Shown here in pieces: positions 16,501-23,438 of a stretch of 64,000 bases of DNA. The stretch's first letter is position 1; every line of letters begins with the position of its first letter. This DNA comes from an uncultured Spirochaetota bacterium. Its GTDB lineage: Bacteria; Spirochaetota; Spirochaetia; Treponematales; Rectinemataceae. The translations under genes were made by a program, and so were the position numbers. Where the stretch lies: the NCBI GenBank assembly GCA_903821875.1, contig CAIJMU010000126.1, positions 1-64,000 on the forward strand. The letters run 5' to 3'. Below the pieces are notes generated by a model, which saw only the letters and a program-made list of their open reading frames with translations, did not search any database and was not told the DNA's origin.

Positions 16501-16818
16501 ACTGGGAAGTGCCGCCTGACCTTCAAGGATATCCGATAGGGCACCGACTACGAAAAGGGCCAGTGCGAGGATGGGCCAGGAGCTGGGCCGAACCACGAGG
16601 AAGGCAGCCAGGCCCAGGCCGGCTGTGGGCAACAGCATGATCACGATCCGGTCTGCATCTGGAAAGCCGAAGCTGGCTTCGTGGGCGAGGAAATACCCAA
16701 GCGCGGCGATGGCGATCTGCCAGGAGGCCGTAATGGTGGGGTTTTTCCGCTCGAGCGCCATCGGAGCTAAGTCTAGCGATGCGCTGCTGACTGTCAATCC
16801 TTCCCGCGCCTTCGCCAT
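13585..16818 (-). CDS. MASE1-PAS-PAS-GAF-PAS HisKA_2 sensor kinase
   Basis: About 1077 residues. The N-terminal 290 residues hold eight or so membrane segments of MASE1 type. Then follow a PAS domain (RIHPDDEH), a second PAS (LLERAADGIFISGPDGRFTE), a GAF domain (VTASVIGFYHFIDEDQKSL), a third PAS (SGDIIDVNDAFVELF) and a C-terminal HisKA_2/HATPase unit with the phospho-acceptor His in RELYHRANNNMQ and the ATP site IEDDGVGVP. The start is uncertain: I prefer the ATG at 16816-16818 with AAGGG nearby; a TTG at 16857 and an ATG at 16761 are alternatives. Its partner is the receiver protein four bases downstream. It integrates membrane and cytoplasmic signals; ligands are unknown. Confidence 0.9.
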   Translation of the reverse strand: MAKAREGLTVSSASLDLAPMALERKNPTITASWQIAIAALGYFLAHEASFGFPDADRIVIMLLPTAGLGLAAFLVVRPSSWPILALALFVVGALSDILEGQAALPSLGLIGLNLLESWICALAIRRSGQAITFSRLREVVALGLAAVFVNGVAALLAAALDLTGPSLGFLEGAFAWWLATGFGMVLLAPLLVSLGTQPLKNFWRQPWRKALDLGYLAIAGAYCWFCFNVASSASLIHPQPYLLVLVLLWPALKKSSLTLGFALVLLTSIVATSRAITEGPSPLYGDDLVERLQLALGFLAALSFTSYMLAASFAEAEGERENALEASRNIETLGDNIPQGLVYQLIMTRDGKRRYSYISRNIHGISGIDRAEVYADPLAMRKRIHPDDEHIIAEAEGGSGEALSPFTVTLRFLHRDGIYRWVMISSSPRPQADGSILWNGIMVDISRQRHIEDELRASKEQYRVLLERAADGIFISGPDGRFTEINTAGHALIGARKGMLTGRRIEDLIDPGDLAERPVASELLQRGLPVFAERMLRRDDGSTVSVEISSQQLEDHRTIAILRDISERKWNERKALLRMRLSEVASSRGLDELLQVILDETEAVTASVIGFYHFIDEDQKSLTLQVWSTNTLATMCTAEGRGSHYDIAEAGVWVDAVLTRQPVIHNDYASLSHRKGLPPGHALVTRELVIPIIRNGLVVAILGVGNKAAPYDFSDIEKTRHLADLSWEIVERKRTMLRLKDSETRFSQVFRGSPLPTIITRAESGDIIDVNDAFVELFQCSKEEALGKTVEDIGLYEDIEQRERLLALSQGGSAIRDWELRFRKKDGQVIDTSTAVQVIHLDGETLLVSQIQNLTERKAAEDRIAKTLAEKEILLRELYHRANNNMQVITALLDFQAQSLGDDRFSRAIEDTQNRIGSLALVNRKLFEAQDLSHVNFREYVLDLLGMLNQNHARNYSRITVSTELDDVFILIDTAIPCGLILNELISNAYRHAFPDGRAGTLRIALRKLETGAISLVIEDDGVGVPEGFDVGRDGKIGLQSIVGLCASQLKGTVSFNTTSGFSCEIGFTDNLYVARV

Positions 16819-16824
16819 CCACCC

Positions 16825-16853
16825 TTGATCATGGGACTGGCATCCGCTATCGT
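16825..16853 (+). promoter_or_regulatory. Sigma-70-like promoter of the receiver/CheC/kinase operon
   Basis: TTGATC (16825-16830), a 17-base spacer and TATCGT (16848-16853) lie about 40 bases before the receiver gene start. It overlaps the 5' region of the divergent large kinase gene. Confidence 0.45.
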
Positions 16854-16891
16854 TCAAGAGGCCTGCAAGTGCCGTTCAGGGAAGGAAGGGT

Positions 16892-17266
16892 ATGCGAAAG
16901 CTTCTTGTCATAGACGACTCTCCTACCTCGAGGGCCATCGTTGAGCGGTTGATCGGCGCAACCTACGAGCTGGTTTCCGTAGCGGGCGGGGCAGCCGCCC
17001 TCGAAGCGATCGAGGCACAGCGCTTCGACCTGGTGCTCCTCGACCTCCTGATGCCCGACATGGATGGAAAGATCGTCCTTGTCCGCATCAAGGAAAGCCA
17101 TCCCGAGCTTCCCGTAGTCATCATGACAGCTGATATCCAGGATTCCACCCGCGCCAAGGTACTCTCCCTCGGGGCCGAGGTCATGATCAACAAGCCCCTG
17201 CTCAAGGACAATCTCACCGACGCGATCGAGTTGGCACTGGGACGCCATGCGGGCGCGTCCGACTGA
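16892..17266 (+). CDS. Stand-alone CheY-like receiver protein
   Basis: 124 residues with a full receiver set: Asp8, Asp9, phospho-acceptor Asp51 (LVLLDLLMPDMDG), Thr80 (VIMTAD) and Lys102 (MINKPL). There is no output domain. The ATG follows a purine-rich GGAAGGAAGGG site. The stop overlaps the start of the CheC-like gene (TGATG). The trio receiver, CheC-like phosphatase and PAS kinase looks like a closed phosphorelay module. Confidence 0.92.
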   Translation: MRKLLVIDDSPTSRAIVERLIGATYELVSVAGGAAALEAIEAQRFDLVLLDLLMPDMDGKIVLVRIKESHPELPVVIMTADIQDSTRAKVLSLGAEVMINKPLLKDNLTDAIELALGRHAGASD

Positions 17267-17865
17267 TGTTCGACACGCAATCCCTCGCCGCGATGACCGA
17301 GCTGATTGGTATCGGGGTCGGTAGGGCAGGAGAAGTCCTCAACACGATGCTCGGTTCGCATGTACGACTCTCCGTACCCTCGCTTCGCGAGGTGCCTGTG
17401 GGAGAGCTCGCGGCGACCCTTGGTGGCCGTAGCACCGACTCGCTTTCGGCCGTCGAGATGGAGTTCAAAGGCGACTTCACCGGTTGCGCCGAACTTGTCT
17501 TCGCATCGGCGGATGCGAGCCGCCTGGTCGACGTCATCACTGCCGAAGTCCCATCGCTGGAAGGGGATCTCGATTCCGTCCGGGCCGGAACCCTCTGCGA
17601 GGTCGGAAACATCGTACTCAATGCCATCCTGGGAACCATCGTCAATGAGGTCGGGGCGGAGCTCGAGTATTCAGTGCCCATCTACCTTCATGGAACGGCG
17701 AAGGATCTTCTCTCTGCAGTCGCCGTAGGGGCTGATTTCATAATCCTCGTTTCCACCCGCTTCGAGATAGAGTCGATCGCAGTGGATGGGGATATCGCCA
17801 TCTTTCTTACCCTTGGGGCCTTTGACGACCTCAAGGAAGCTCTTCGCCGATTTGCCAATGGATAG
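17266..17865 (+). CDS. CheC-like phosphatase
   Basis: 199 residues of the CheC/CheX/FliY fold. The second signature is intact: CEVGNIVLNAILG, with the catalytic Glu and Asn three residues apart, and the downstream Pro. In the first signature (ELIGIGVGRA) the usual Asn is Gly, so only the C-terminal site should be active. CheC proteins remove phosphate from receiver proteins; the obvious substrate is the receiver encoded just upstream. The gene overlaps both neighbours. Unlike classical cheC it has no cheD next to it. Confidence 0.8.
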   Translation: MFDTQSLAAMTELIGIGVGRAGEVLNTMLGSHVRLSVPSLREVPVGELAATLGGRSTDSLSAVEMEFKGDFTGCAELVFASADASRLVDVITAEVPSLEGDLDSVRAGTLCEVGNIVLNAILGTIVNEVGAELEYSVPIYLHGTAKDLLSAVAVGADFIILVSTRFEIESIAVDGDIAIFLTLGAFDDLKEALRRFANG

Positions 17866-18919
17866 GGCTGCAATGGGCGAAACTGGACTGCTTGAGATGC
17901 TTCCAGTAGGCATTTTCACCATCGACGTGGACTGGACCATCACCTTCTGGAACCGAAAGCTCGCCGACTGGACGGGCATCGAGGCGGTGAATGCCCTGGG
18001 CCAGATCCTCCACAGGCTGCTGCCGCGCTTCGAGGAGGACTCCATTCGCGCGCGGCTCGACTTCCTCATGCAGGGTGGTCCGCCGGTCGTCTTCTCATAC
18101 CAGCTCCATGAAGACCTCTTCCCGCATCGTGGCGATGACCGTATACAGCGAGTGCGCTACTGTACCGCCTCGTCGATTCCCGGAGGCGGCATTATCTTTT
18201 CCATCGAGGACCGCACCGAGGTCGCAGCCCTTGTCCGCGAGGCCCACGAGGAGATCCTCCGTCGCCGAAAGGCCGAAGAGGAACTCAGGGCTGCCCTTGC
18301 CGCGCGCGAGATGACAATCCGCGAGGCGAGCCACCGGGTCCGGAACAACCTCACCATGGTGGCCAGCCTCATCGAACTCGAGACTTTACGGGCGGAAACC
18401 GATGCGATGAAGGGCTTTCTCCTCGACCTGCAGACCCGGGTTGGCTCCATCGGGCTGATCCACGAGCTCCTGTACCGCGGTGAGCCAGGAAAAGACCTTC
18501 GCCTCGACGAGTACCTGGAGAGGCTCTGCTCCACCATCAACGATGCTTTTCCCCTGGGACCGGGGAGGGCAGGCTTTGTCTACGAGCTCCAGGAGATCAG
18601 CTATGCCGTCGATGCCTCGGTGTATCTTGGCATGATGGTTGCCGAACTTCTCACCAACGCGCTCAAGTACGCGCAGTTGCCCGGGCGAAAGCTCGCCATA
18701 GAGGTGCGGCTGTGCGCAGTCGGCGATGGCCGTCTTGAGCTTTCGGTAGGAGACAACGGCCCGGGAATACCCGGAGGGCGCATCGAGAGCTCCAATTCCC
18801 TGGGATGGGAGCTCCTCGAGTCCCTTACCAAGACACTGGGCGGGAGTATCCGGATCGGCCAGGGCCCAGGCGCCCTGGTGGTTATTTCCATACCTGAAAA
18901 GGCTAAGGGCTCGGTCTAG
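17858..18919 (+). CDS. Soluble PAS-HisKA_2 sensor kinase
   Basis: About 353 residues with no membrane segment. A PAS domain (about residues 10-120, LLEMLPVGIFTIDVDWTITFWN) is followed by a coiled linker, a HisKA_2 box with the phospho-acceptor His159 (REASHRVRNNLTM) and an HATPase domain (MVAELLTNALKYA, GDNGPGIPGG). The start may be the ATG at 17858 or the ATG at 17873, which has AGGG five bases upstream. It is the third gene of the receiver/CheC/kinase operon and should phosphorylate the receiver. The signal is cytoplasmic and unknown. Confidence 0.88.
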   Translation: MDRAAMGETGLLEMLPVGIFTIDVDWTITFWNRKLADWTGIEAVNALGQILHRLLPRFEEDSIRARLDFLMQGGPPVVFSYQLHEDLFPHRGDDRIQRVRYCTASSIPGGGIIFSIEDRTEVAALVREAHEEILRRRKAEEELRAALAAREMTIREASHRVRNNLTMVASLIELETLRAETDAMKGFLLDLQTRVGSIGLIHELLYRGEPGKDLRLDEYLERLCSTINDAFPLGPGRAGFVYELQEISYAVDASVYLGMMVAELLTNALKYAQLPGRKLAIEVRLCAVGDGRLELSVGDNGPGIPGGRIESSNSLGWELLESLTKTLGGSIRIGQGPGALVVISIPEKAKGSV

Positions 18920-19141
18920 AACCCTTCCTGATCCTCGAACCCCTAACTTCTCCGCCTACCCGAGAACCCTTAAGTGACCGGTTCCGCATCAGGGCCCGTG
19001 TTCTGTCCACCCTTCATCCTGCCCTCCACACGCCCTTGCTTCAGGTTCCTCCCCACAGGGCTCCAGAATTCCACTACACGGACGTTTGGTCTATTCCGGA
19101 ATAAATATTATTTCTGTCGACTCTTTTCATGATCCGCTTCG
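18920..19141. other. Gap before the division cluster
   Basis: No gene is seen here. The left part is CT-rich without structure. At 19092-19103 there is a perfect 12-bp palindrome TATTCCGGAATA, followed by an AT-rich run (19101-19113), both just upstream of the mraZ promoter. They could be an upstream element or a regulator site. Confidence 0.45.
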
Positions 19142-19169
19142 TTGACAGGATTTGATTCAAGATTAGTAT
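19142..19169 (+). promoter_or_regulatory. Promoter of the division (dcw) cluster
   Basis: A perfect -35 TTGACA (19142-19147), a 16-base spacer and TAGTAT (19164-19169) place transcription start near 19176, right at the first MraZ repeat. Confidence 0.65.
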
Positions 19170-19176
19170 GAAGCGG

Positions 19177-19210
19177 TGGGAAAAAGTGGGAAAAAGTAGG
19201 AAGTGGTGGC
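19177..19210 (+). promoter_or_regulatory. MraZ operator: four TGGG-like repeats
   Basis: TGGG at 19177 and 19187, TAGG at 19197 and TGGC at 19207 occur at exact 10-bp spacing; the first three are followed by AAAAA, AAAAA and AAGTG. Known MraZ proteins bind direct TGGGN repeats separated by five bases near their own promoter. Here the array runs from the predicted start of transcription to the mraZ start codon, so MraZ should repress its own cluster. Confidence 0.8.
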
Positions 19211-19654
19211 ATGAACCTACTTACCGGTGAGTTCCGGAACAGCCTCGACGAGAAGGGACGACTCTCCCTTCCCGCACGGCTCCGGGGAGAACTCGAGGGC
19301 ACGAGCTTCGTGTTGACCCAGGGCGTCGATCGATGCCTTTGGCTGTTTCCCCCTGAGCAGTGGGCGATCCTTTCGCGCAAGCTCATGGATTCGACAAGCC
19401 TGTTCCAGGCCAAGGCCCGCCTTGTGCAGAGGCGGATCCTGGCACCGGCTCAGGAAGTGGATGTGGACAAGCTCGGGCGGGTTTCCGTGCCGCAGAGCCT
19501 CAGGGAGTGGGCAGGGCTGACAAAGGAGTGCGTCATCCTTGGCATCACGAAGTACATCGAGATCTGGGATGCCGAGGTTTACAGGAAGTACATGGACGAG
19601 AACGAGTCCGAATTCCTGTCGGCCGCCGAGGAGCTGGGGGGGCTCACGCTGTAA
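19211..19654 (+). CDS. mraZ: Transcriptional regulator MraZ
   Basis: 147 residues with two AbrB-like swapped-hairpin repeats: FRNSLDEKGRLSLPARLR near the N-terminus and VDVDKLGRVSVPQSLREW in the middle, each with the conserved DxxGR/xP pattern. It forms a ring that binds repeated TGGG boxes; such boxes lie directly upstream of its own start. First gene of the dcw cluster. AGGA nine bases before the ATG serves as ribosome-binding site and lies inside the operator array, so repressor and ribosome signals overlap. Confidence 0.97.
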   Translation: MNLLTGEFRNSLDEKGRLSLPARLRGELEGTSFVLTQGVDRCLWLFPPEQWAILSRKLMDSTSLFQAKARLVQRRILAPAQEVDVDKLGRVSVPQSLREWAGLTKECVILGITKYIEIWDAEVYRKYMDENESEFLSAAEELGGLTL

Positions 19655-19658
19655 CGTG

Positions 19659-20642
19659 ATGAACATAGCGCACCGGCCCGTCATGCTTGCCGAACTCAGG
19701 TCCTTCCTCCTGCCACCCCGTCCGGACTCCCTCATGGTCGATTGCACCCTGGGGGAGGGCGGCCACGCCGAATCCTTCCTTACACTCCACCCCTCGCTCC
19801 GTTACATCGGCATTGACACCGACAGGGAAATCCTGGCCAAGGCGCGGGAGCGGCTGGCTTCCTTCAGCAGTCGCATAAGCTTCAGGCCTGGATGGTTCGA
19901 CGAGGTCCTCGCCTCGATGGCAGCCGAGCTTGCCGCCGGGACACTGGCCCGTCCCGAGCTGATGCTCATGGACCTCGGCATCTCCATGTTCCATTTCACC
20001 GAGTCGGGCAGGGGCTTTTCCCATGCCCGAGACGAGGCCCTCGACATGCGGCTTTCGGCCGAGGGGACCCGGACGGCGGCTGATATCGTGAACGGCCTGG
20101 GCGAGGAAGAGCTCGCGAACCTGATCTACGAGTTCGGCGAGGAACGCCACTCCAGGAGGATCGCACGTGCCATCGCACTGGCACGCCGCCAGTCACCGAT
20201 CACGACCAGCGCCCGGCTCGAGGAGATTGTCTTTACAGCCATGCCGGGAAACCTGCGCCATGGCCACATCCATCCCGCCACAAGGACCTTCCAGGCGCTC
20301 AGGATCTCGGTTAATGACGAACTCGGACGGGCCGCGCGTGGCATTGCCCTGGCTGCCTCCCTTCTCGCCCCTGGCGGCCGCCTCGCGGTCATCACCTTCC
20401 ATTCGCTTGAAGACCGCATTGCCAAGAACATCTTCAGGGTCCTGTGCAATCGCGGCGATCGGTCCTCACTCCCTGCTGACATCCTTCCGATCATCGTGGG
20501 GATGGAGAGTGTACTGAAGTTCCAGATCCTCACTAAAAAACCGCTCGAGCCCTCGGAATCCGAGGTGGCTGAGAACGCAGCGTCGCGGAGTGCCAAGCTC
20601 CGGGTCCTCGAACGGAGCCAGGATCAAGGGGTGGAAGGGTGA
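19659..20642 (+). CDS. rsmH: 16S rRNA (cytosine-1402-N4) methyltransferase
   Basis: 327 residues of the RsmH/MraW family. The N-terminal HRPVMLAE, the SAM-binding DCTLGEGGHA loop, LMDLGIS, the substrate-loop RGFSHARDEALDMRL and the C-terminal ITFHSLEDRI are all present. It methylates C1402 of 16S rRNA at the ribosomal P site. It starts four bases after mraZ; a GTG just before the ATG (19656) is an alternative start. Its stop overlaps ftsL. Confidence 0.97.
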   Translation: MNIAHRPVMLAELRSFLLPPRPDSLMVDCTLGEGGHAESFLTLHPSLRYIGIDTDREILAKARERLASFSSRISFRPGWFDEVLASMAAELAAGTLARPELMLMDLGISMFHFTESGRGFSHARDEALDMRLSAEGTRTAADIVNGLGEEELANLIYEFGEERHSRRIARAIALARRQSPITTSARLEEIVFTAMPGNLRHGHIHPATRTFQALRISVNDELGRAARGIALAASLLAPGGRLAVITFHSLEDRIAKNIFRVLCNRGDRSSLPADILPIIVGMESVLKFQILTKKPLEPSESEVAENAASRSAKLRVLERSQDQGVEG

Positions 20643-20932
20643 GGCGCTGGCAATGGATCGGCATGGTGGTCTCGGTGCCGCTCTTCCTCAGTTCCGTGGT
20701 GTGGCAGTCCGGTCGCTGTGCCGCGAGTGTCTACGAGGCCCGGCTCCTCGAGGAGGAGCAGCAACTGTGGATCGACCTCAACCGGAATCTCATAGGTAGC
20801 ATCGCTGCCCTCTCCAACCGAGAAAGGGCCGCTCGCAGCGCCGAGCGCCTGGGCCTTGTCAGGGCCGAAGCCAAGCGGAGGATCTTCATAGAGATGCCTG
20901 CCGCGAACAATGAGGGGAGAAGTGATGGCTAA
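20639..20932 (+). CDS. ftsL: FtsL-like division protein
   Basis: 97 residues starting at GTG 20639, overlapping the rsmH stop by four bases. It has a short basic N-terminus, one membrane segment (about residues 7-24), then a helical, heptad-like periplasmic part (YEARLLEEEQQLWIDLNRNL) ending near the membrane-distal tail. Size, topology and place between rsmH and murF match FtsL, the bitopic divisome protein that works with FtsB and FtsQ. Sequence identity in this family is always low, so the call rests on topology and position. Confidence 0.75.
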   Translation: MRRWQWIGMVVSVPLFLSSVVWQSGRCAASVYEARLLEEEQQLWIDLNRNLIGSIAALSNRERAARSAERLGLVRAEAKRRIFIEMPAANNEGRSDG

Positions 20933-22346
20933 GCCCGTTGCCTTTGTCGCAGGACCAGCCATGGACATACTCCATGATGTCGGAGTTTCAGTGGAGCTCG
21001 TCGGCGATCCAGCCCAGACCTGGCAGACCGCCGCCCTCGATTCACGGCAGGCAGGCCCTGGCTGCCTGTTCGTCGCGCTGAAGGGCGGAAAGGCCGATGG
21101 CCACGACTTCATCCTCGATGCCCTCGGCCGTGGCGCGCGGACCTTCCTCGTCGAGTCGGGGGCCTTCAGGTCGAAGCCGGCTGTAGTCGGCGAGGTCAGG
21201 AGACAGGGAGGGGCGGCCCTGGTCGTCGATTCCGTGCTCCAGTCCTTCCAGGCCCTCGCCCGCCAGAAGCGGCTCAGGCACCCCGGACTCGTCCGCGTCG
21301 GAATAACCGGTTCGAGCGGCAAGACCACGACGAAAGAAATAGTTGCTTCCATCCTGTCCAGGGCGGGCCGCGTCGTGATGAATCCCGGCAACCTCAACTC
21401 CGACCAGGGCCTCGCGCTGTCGCTCTTCGGCATCGTGGGCGACGAGGACTACGGCGTCTTCGAGATGGGCATGAACCGCCGCGACGAGATGGACGAACTG
21501 GCCTGGATGTATGAACCCGATTTCGCGCTCATAACGAACGTCGGTACTGCCCATATCGGAATTCTCGGCACGAAGAAGGCAATAGCCGAAGAAAAAAAAC
21601 GCATTTTCTCGCGATTTGAGTCCCGCGAGGTCGGTATTGTCCCCGCAGGGAGCGAGTTTACCGAGCTTTTGAAAAAGGGTGTCCATGGCGAGATCCTGGA
21701 GTACGGGCCGACGGCGACCAAGGGTTACAGGGGGGCGGAAGATCTGGGGCTGGATGGCTGGGCCATCGACTGGGAGGGGCTCCAGATCAGGTTTCCGCTC
21801 GTGGGGAAGCACAACCTCGAAAACGCCATTGCGGCAATCACGCTCACCGCGCGGATGGGGATCCGTGCGGCTGACGTGGCCGCGGGGCTCGAGGCCGTGA
21901 AGGCCCCCGAGGACCGCTCGCAGGTGCTGCGTGGTCCTGTGACCGTGGTCAGCGACTGCTACAACTCCAATCCCGAGAGTGCGGCGGCGGCCCTTTCCTT
22001 CTGTGATGACCTGGCCTGGAAGGGGCGCCGCTGGTACGTCCTCGGCTCGATGCTGGAACTCGGGACGGGAGCCGAGGCAGCCCACCGGGAGTTCGGGGCC
22101 TTGGCTGCGAAATCGAAGGCCGAGGGGCTCCTCTTCTTTGGCAAGGACTCGAAGGCAGGCTTCGAAGGCGCGAAGGCGCTTGGATACAAAGGACTTCTGG
22201 TGCACGAGGAAGACATCGAAGCCCTCGCGAAGACCCTCCGCGCCAAGGTGAAAAAGGGCGACCTCGTCCTCTTGAAGGGCTCCCGCGGAATGGCCCTCGA
22301 GCGCCTCTTCGCCCTGGTACCGGATCTCGGTGGGGAGCTGCGCTGA
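20925..22346 (+). CDS. murF: UDP-MurNAc-tripeptide-D-Ala-D-Ala ligase MurF
   Basis: 473 residues from the ATG at 20925, with GGGGAG five bases upstream. It has the Mur ligase order: N-terminal substrate domain (LDSRQAGPGCLFVAL), central ATP domain with GITGSSGKTTTKE, GNLNSDQGLALSL and EMGMNRRDEMDEL, and C-terminal domain (SDCYNSNPESAAAAL). MurF adds D-Ala-D-Ala in the cytoplasm, making the complete pentapeptide precursor. It overlaps ftsL and mraY. No murE or ftsI lies between ftsL and murF as in many bacteria. Confidence 0.96.
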   Translation: MAKPVAFVAGPAMDILHDVGVSVELVGDPAQTWQTAALDSRQAGPGCLFVALKGGKADGHDFILDALGRGARTFLVESGAFRSKPAVVGEVRRQGGAALVVDSVLQSFQALARQKRLRHPGLVRVGITGSSGKTTTKEIVASILSRAGRVVMNPGNLNSDQGLALSLFGIVGDEDYGVFEMGMNRRDEMDELAWMYEPDFALITNVGTAHIGILGTKKAIAEEKKRIFSRFESREVGIVPAGSEFTELLKKGVHGEILEYGPTATKGYRGAEDLGLDGWAIDWEGLQIRFPLVGKHNLENAIAAITLTARMGIRAADVAAGLEAVKAPEDRSQVLRGPVTVVSDCYNSNPESAAAALSFCDDLAWKGRRWYVLGSMLELGTGAEAAHREFGALAAKSKAEGLLFFGKDSKAGFEGAKALGYKGLLVHEEDIEALAKTLRAKVKKGDLVLLKGSRGMALERLFALVPDLGGELR

Positions 22347-23428
22347 TGTTCCTTGCACTGATCTATCCACTGGCAGAGCATTTCTCGCCGCTCAACGTCT
22401 TCCGCTACCTGACCTTCCGTTCGGCCTATGCTGCGGTCACAGCCCTCCTCATCGCCTTCCTCCTCGGGCCGCGCGTCATCGAGTGGCTGCGCAGGCTCAG
22501 GTTCGGGCAGGCCGTCCGCAGCGATGGGCCTGAGACCCATCTGGTGAAGACCGGTACTCCCACGATGGGCGGCCTGTTGGTCATCCTCGCGGTGGCGGTA
22601 GCAGTATTCCTGTGGACAGACCTCACGAACTCCTATTCCTGGGTGGTCCTCGGCGCCCTCCTGGGCTTCGGTGCGATAGGCTTCGCCGACGACTGGCTGA
22701 AGATCCGGAAGCACAATTCAGACGGCATCTCGGCAGGCACGAAATTCCTTGCCCAGGTGCTTGTGGCCTCGGCTATCGCCATCTACCTCTGGTCCCTCGG
22801 CAAACAAGATACAACTAAACTGTTCCTGCCCTTTTTCAAGTTTCCCATCATCGACCTCGGGGTCGCCTGGATCCCTCTCGCGGTCATCTACGTGGTCTAC
22901 TGGTCGAACGCGGTGAACCTGGCGGACGGCCTCGACGGGCTGGCCACGGGACTCGTCATAATTGCACTCATCGCCTTCTCGATCCTCACCTATGTCTCCG
23001 GACGCTCCGACTGGTCCGCCTACCTCTCGATACCCTACATCAAGGGAGCGGGGGAACTCGTGGTGGTGAGCCTGGCCCTGCTTGGGGCCTGTGTGGGTTT
23101 CCTGTGGTTCAACGCCCATCCGGCGGAGGTCTTCATGGGCGATTCCGGCTCCCTCGCCCTCGGCGGAGTGCTCGGTACGCTGTCGCTTATCGTCAAGAAG
23201 GAAGTGCTCCTCGGGATCGTCGGGGGGGTCTTCCTCCTCGAGACGCTCTCGGTGGTGCTGCAGGTCGGCTGGTTCAGGGTTTCGGGGGGCAAGCGCCTCT
23301 TCCGCATGGCCCCGCTCCACCACCATTTCGAACTGTCGGGCTGGAAGGAGACCAAGGTCGTGACACGATTCTGGATCCTGGGGGGCATGTTCAGCATCAT
23401 TGCCCTTTCGACACTGAAGATACAGTAG
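22346..23428 (+). CDS. mraY: Phospho-MurNAc-pentapeptide transferase MraY
   Basis: 360 residues with about ten membrane segments. The family signatures KTGTPTMGGLL, GFADDWLKIRKHNSDG, NAVNLADGLDGLATG and MGDSGSLALGG, and the C-terminal PLHHHFELSGWKE, are intact, including the Asp pair of the active site. It transfers phospho-MurNAc-pentapeptide to undecaprenyl phosphate to make lipid I. Start and murF stop overlap as TGATG. Confidence 0.98.
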   Translation: MFLALIYPLAEHFSPLNVFRYLTFRSAYAAVTALLIAFLLGPRVIEWLRRLRFGQAVRSDGPETHLVKTGTPTMGGLLVILAVAVAVFLWTDLTNSYSWVVLGALLGFGAIGFADDWLKIRKHNSDGISAGTKFLAQVLVASAIAIYLWSLGKQDTTKLFLPFFKFPIIDLGVAWIPLAVIYVVYWSNAVNLADGLDGLATGLVIIALIAFSILTYVSGRSDWSAYLSIPYIKGAGELVVVSLALLGACVGFLWFNAHPAEVFMGDSGSLALGGVLGTLSLIVKKEVLLGIVGGVFLLETLSVVLQVGWFRVSGGKRLFRMAPLHHHFELSGWKETKVVTRFWILGGMFSIIALSTLKIQ

Positions 23429-23438
23429 GCGGGGGCGG

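Noticed and set aside
14656-16539. 627-codon open frame opposite the MASE1 kinase
   Set aside because: Antisense shadow of a well-supported gene; no motif and no ribosome-binding site.
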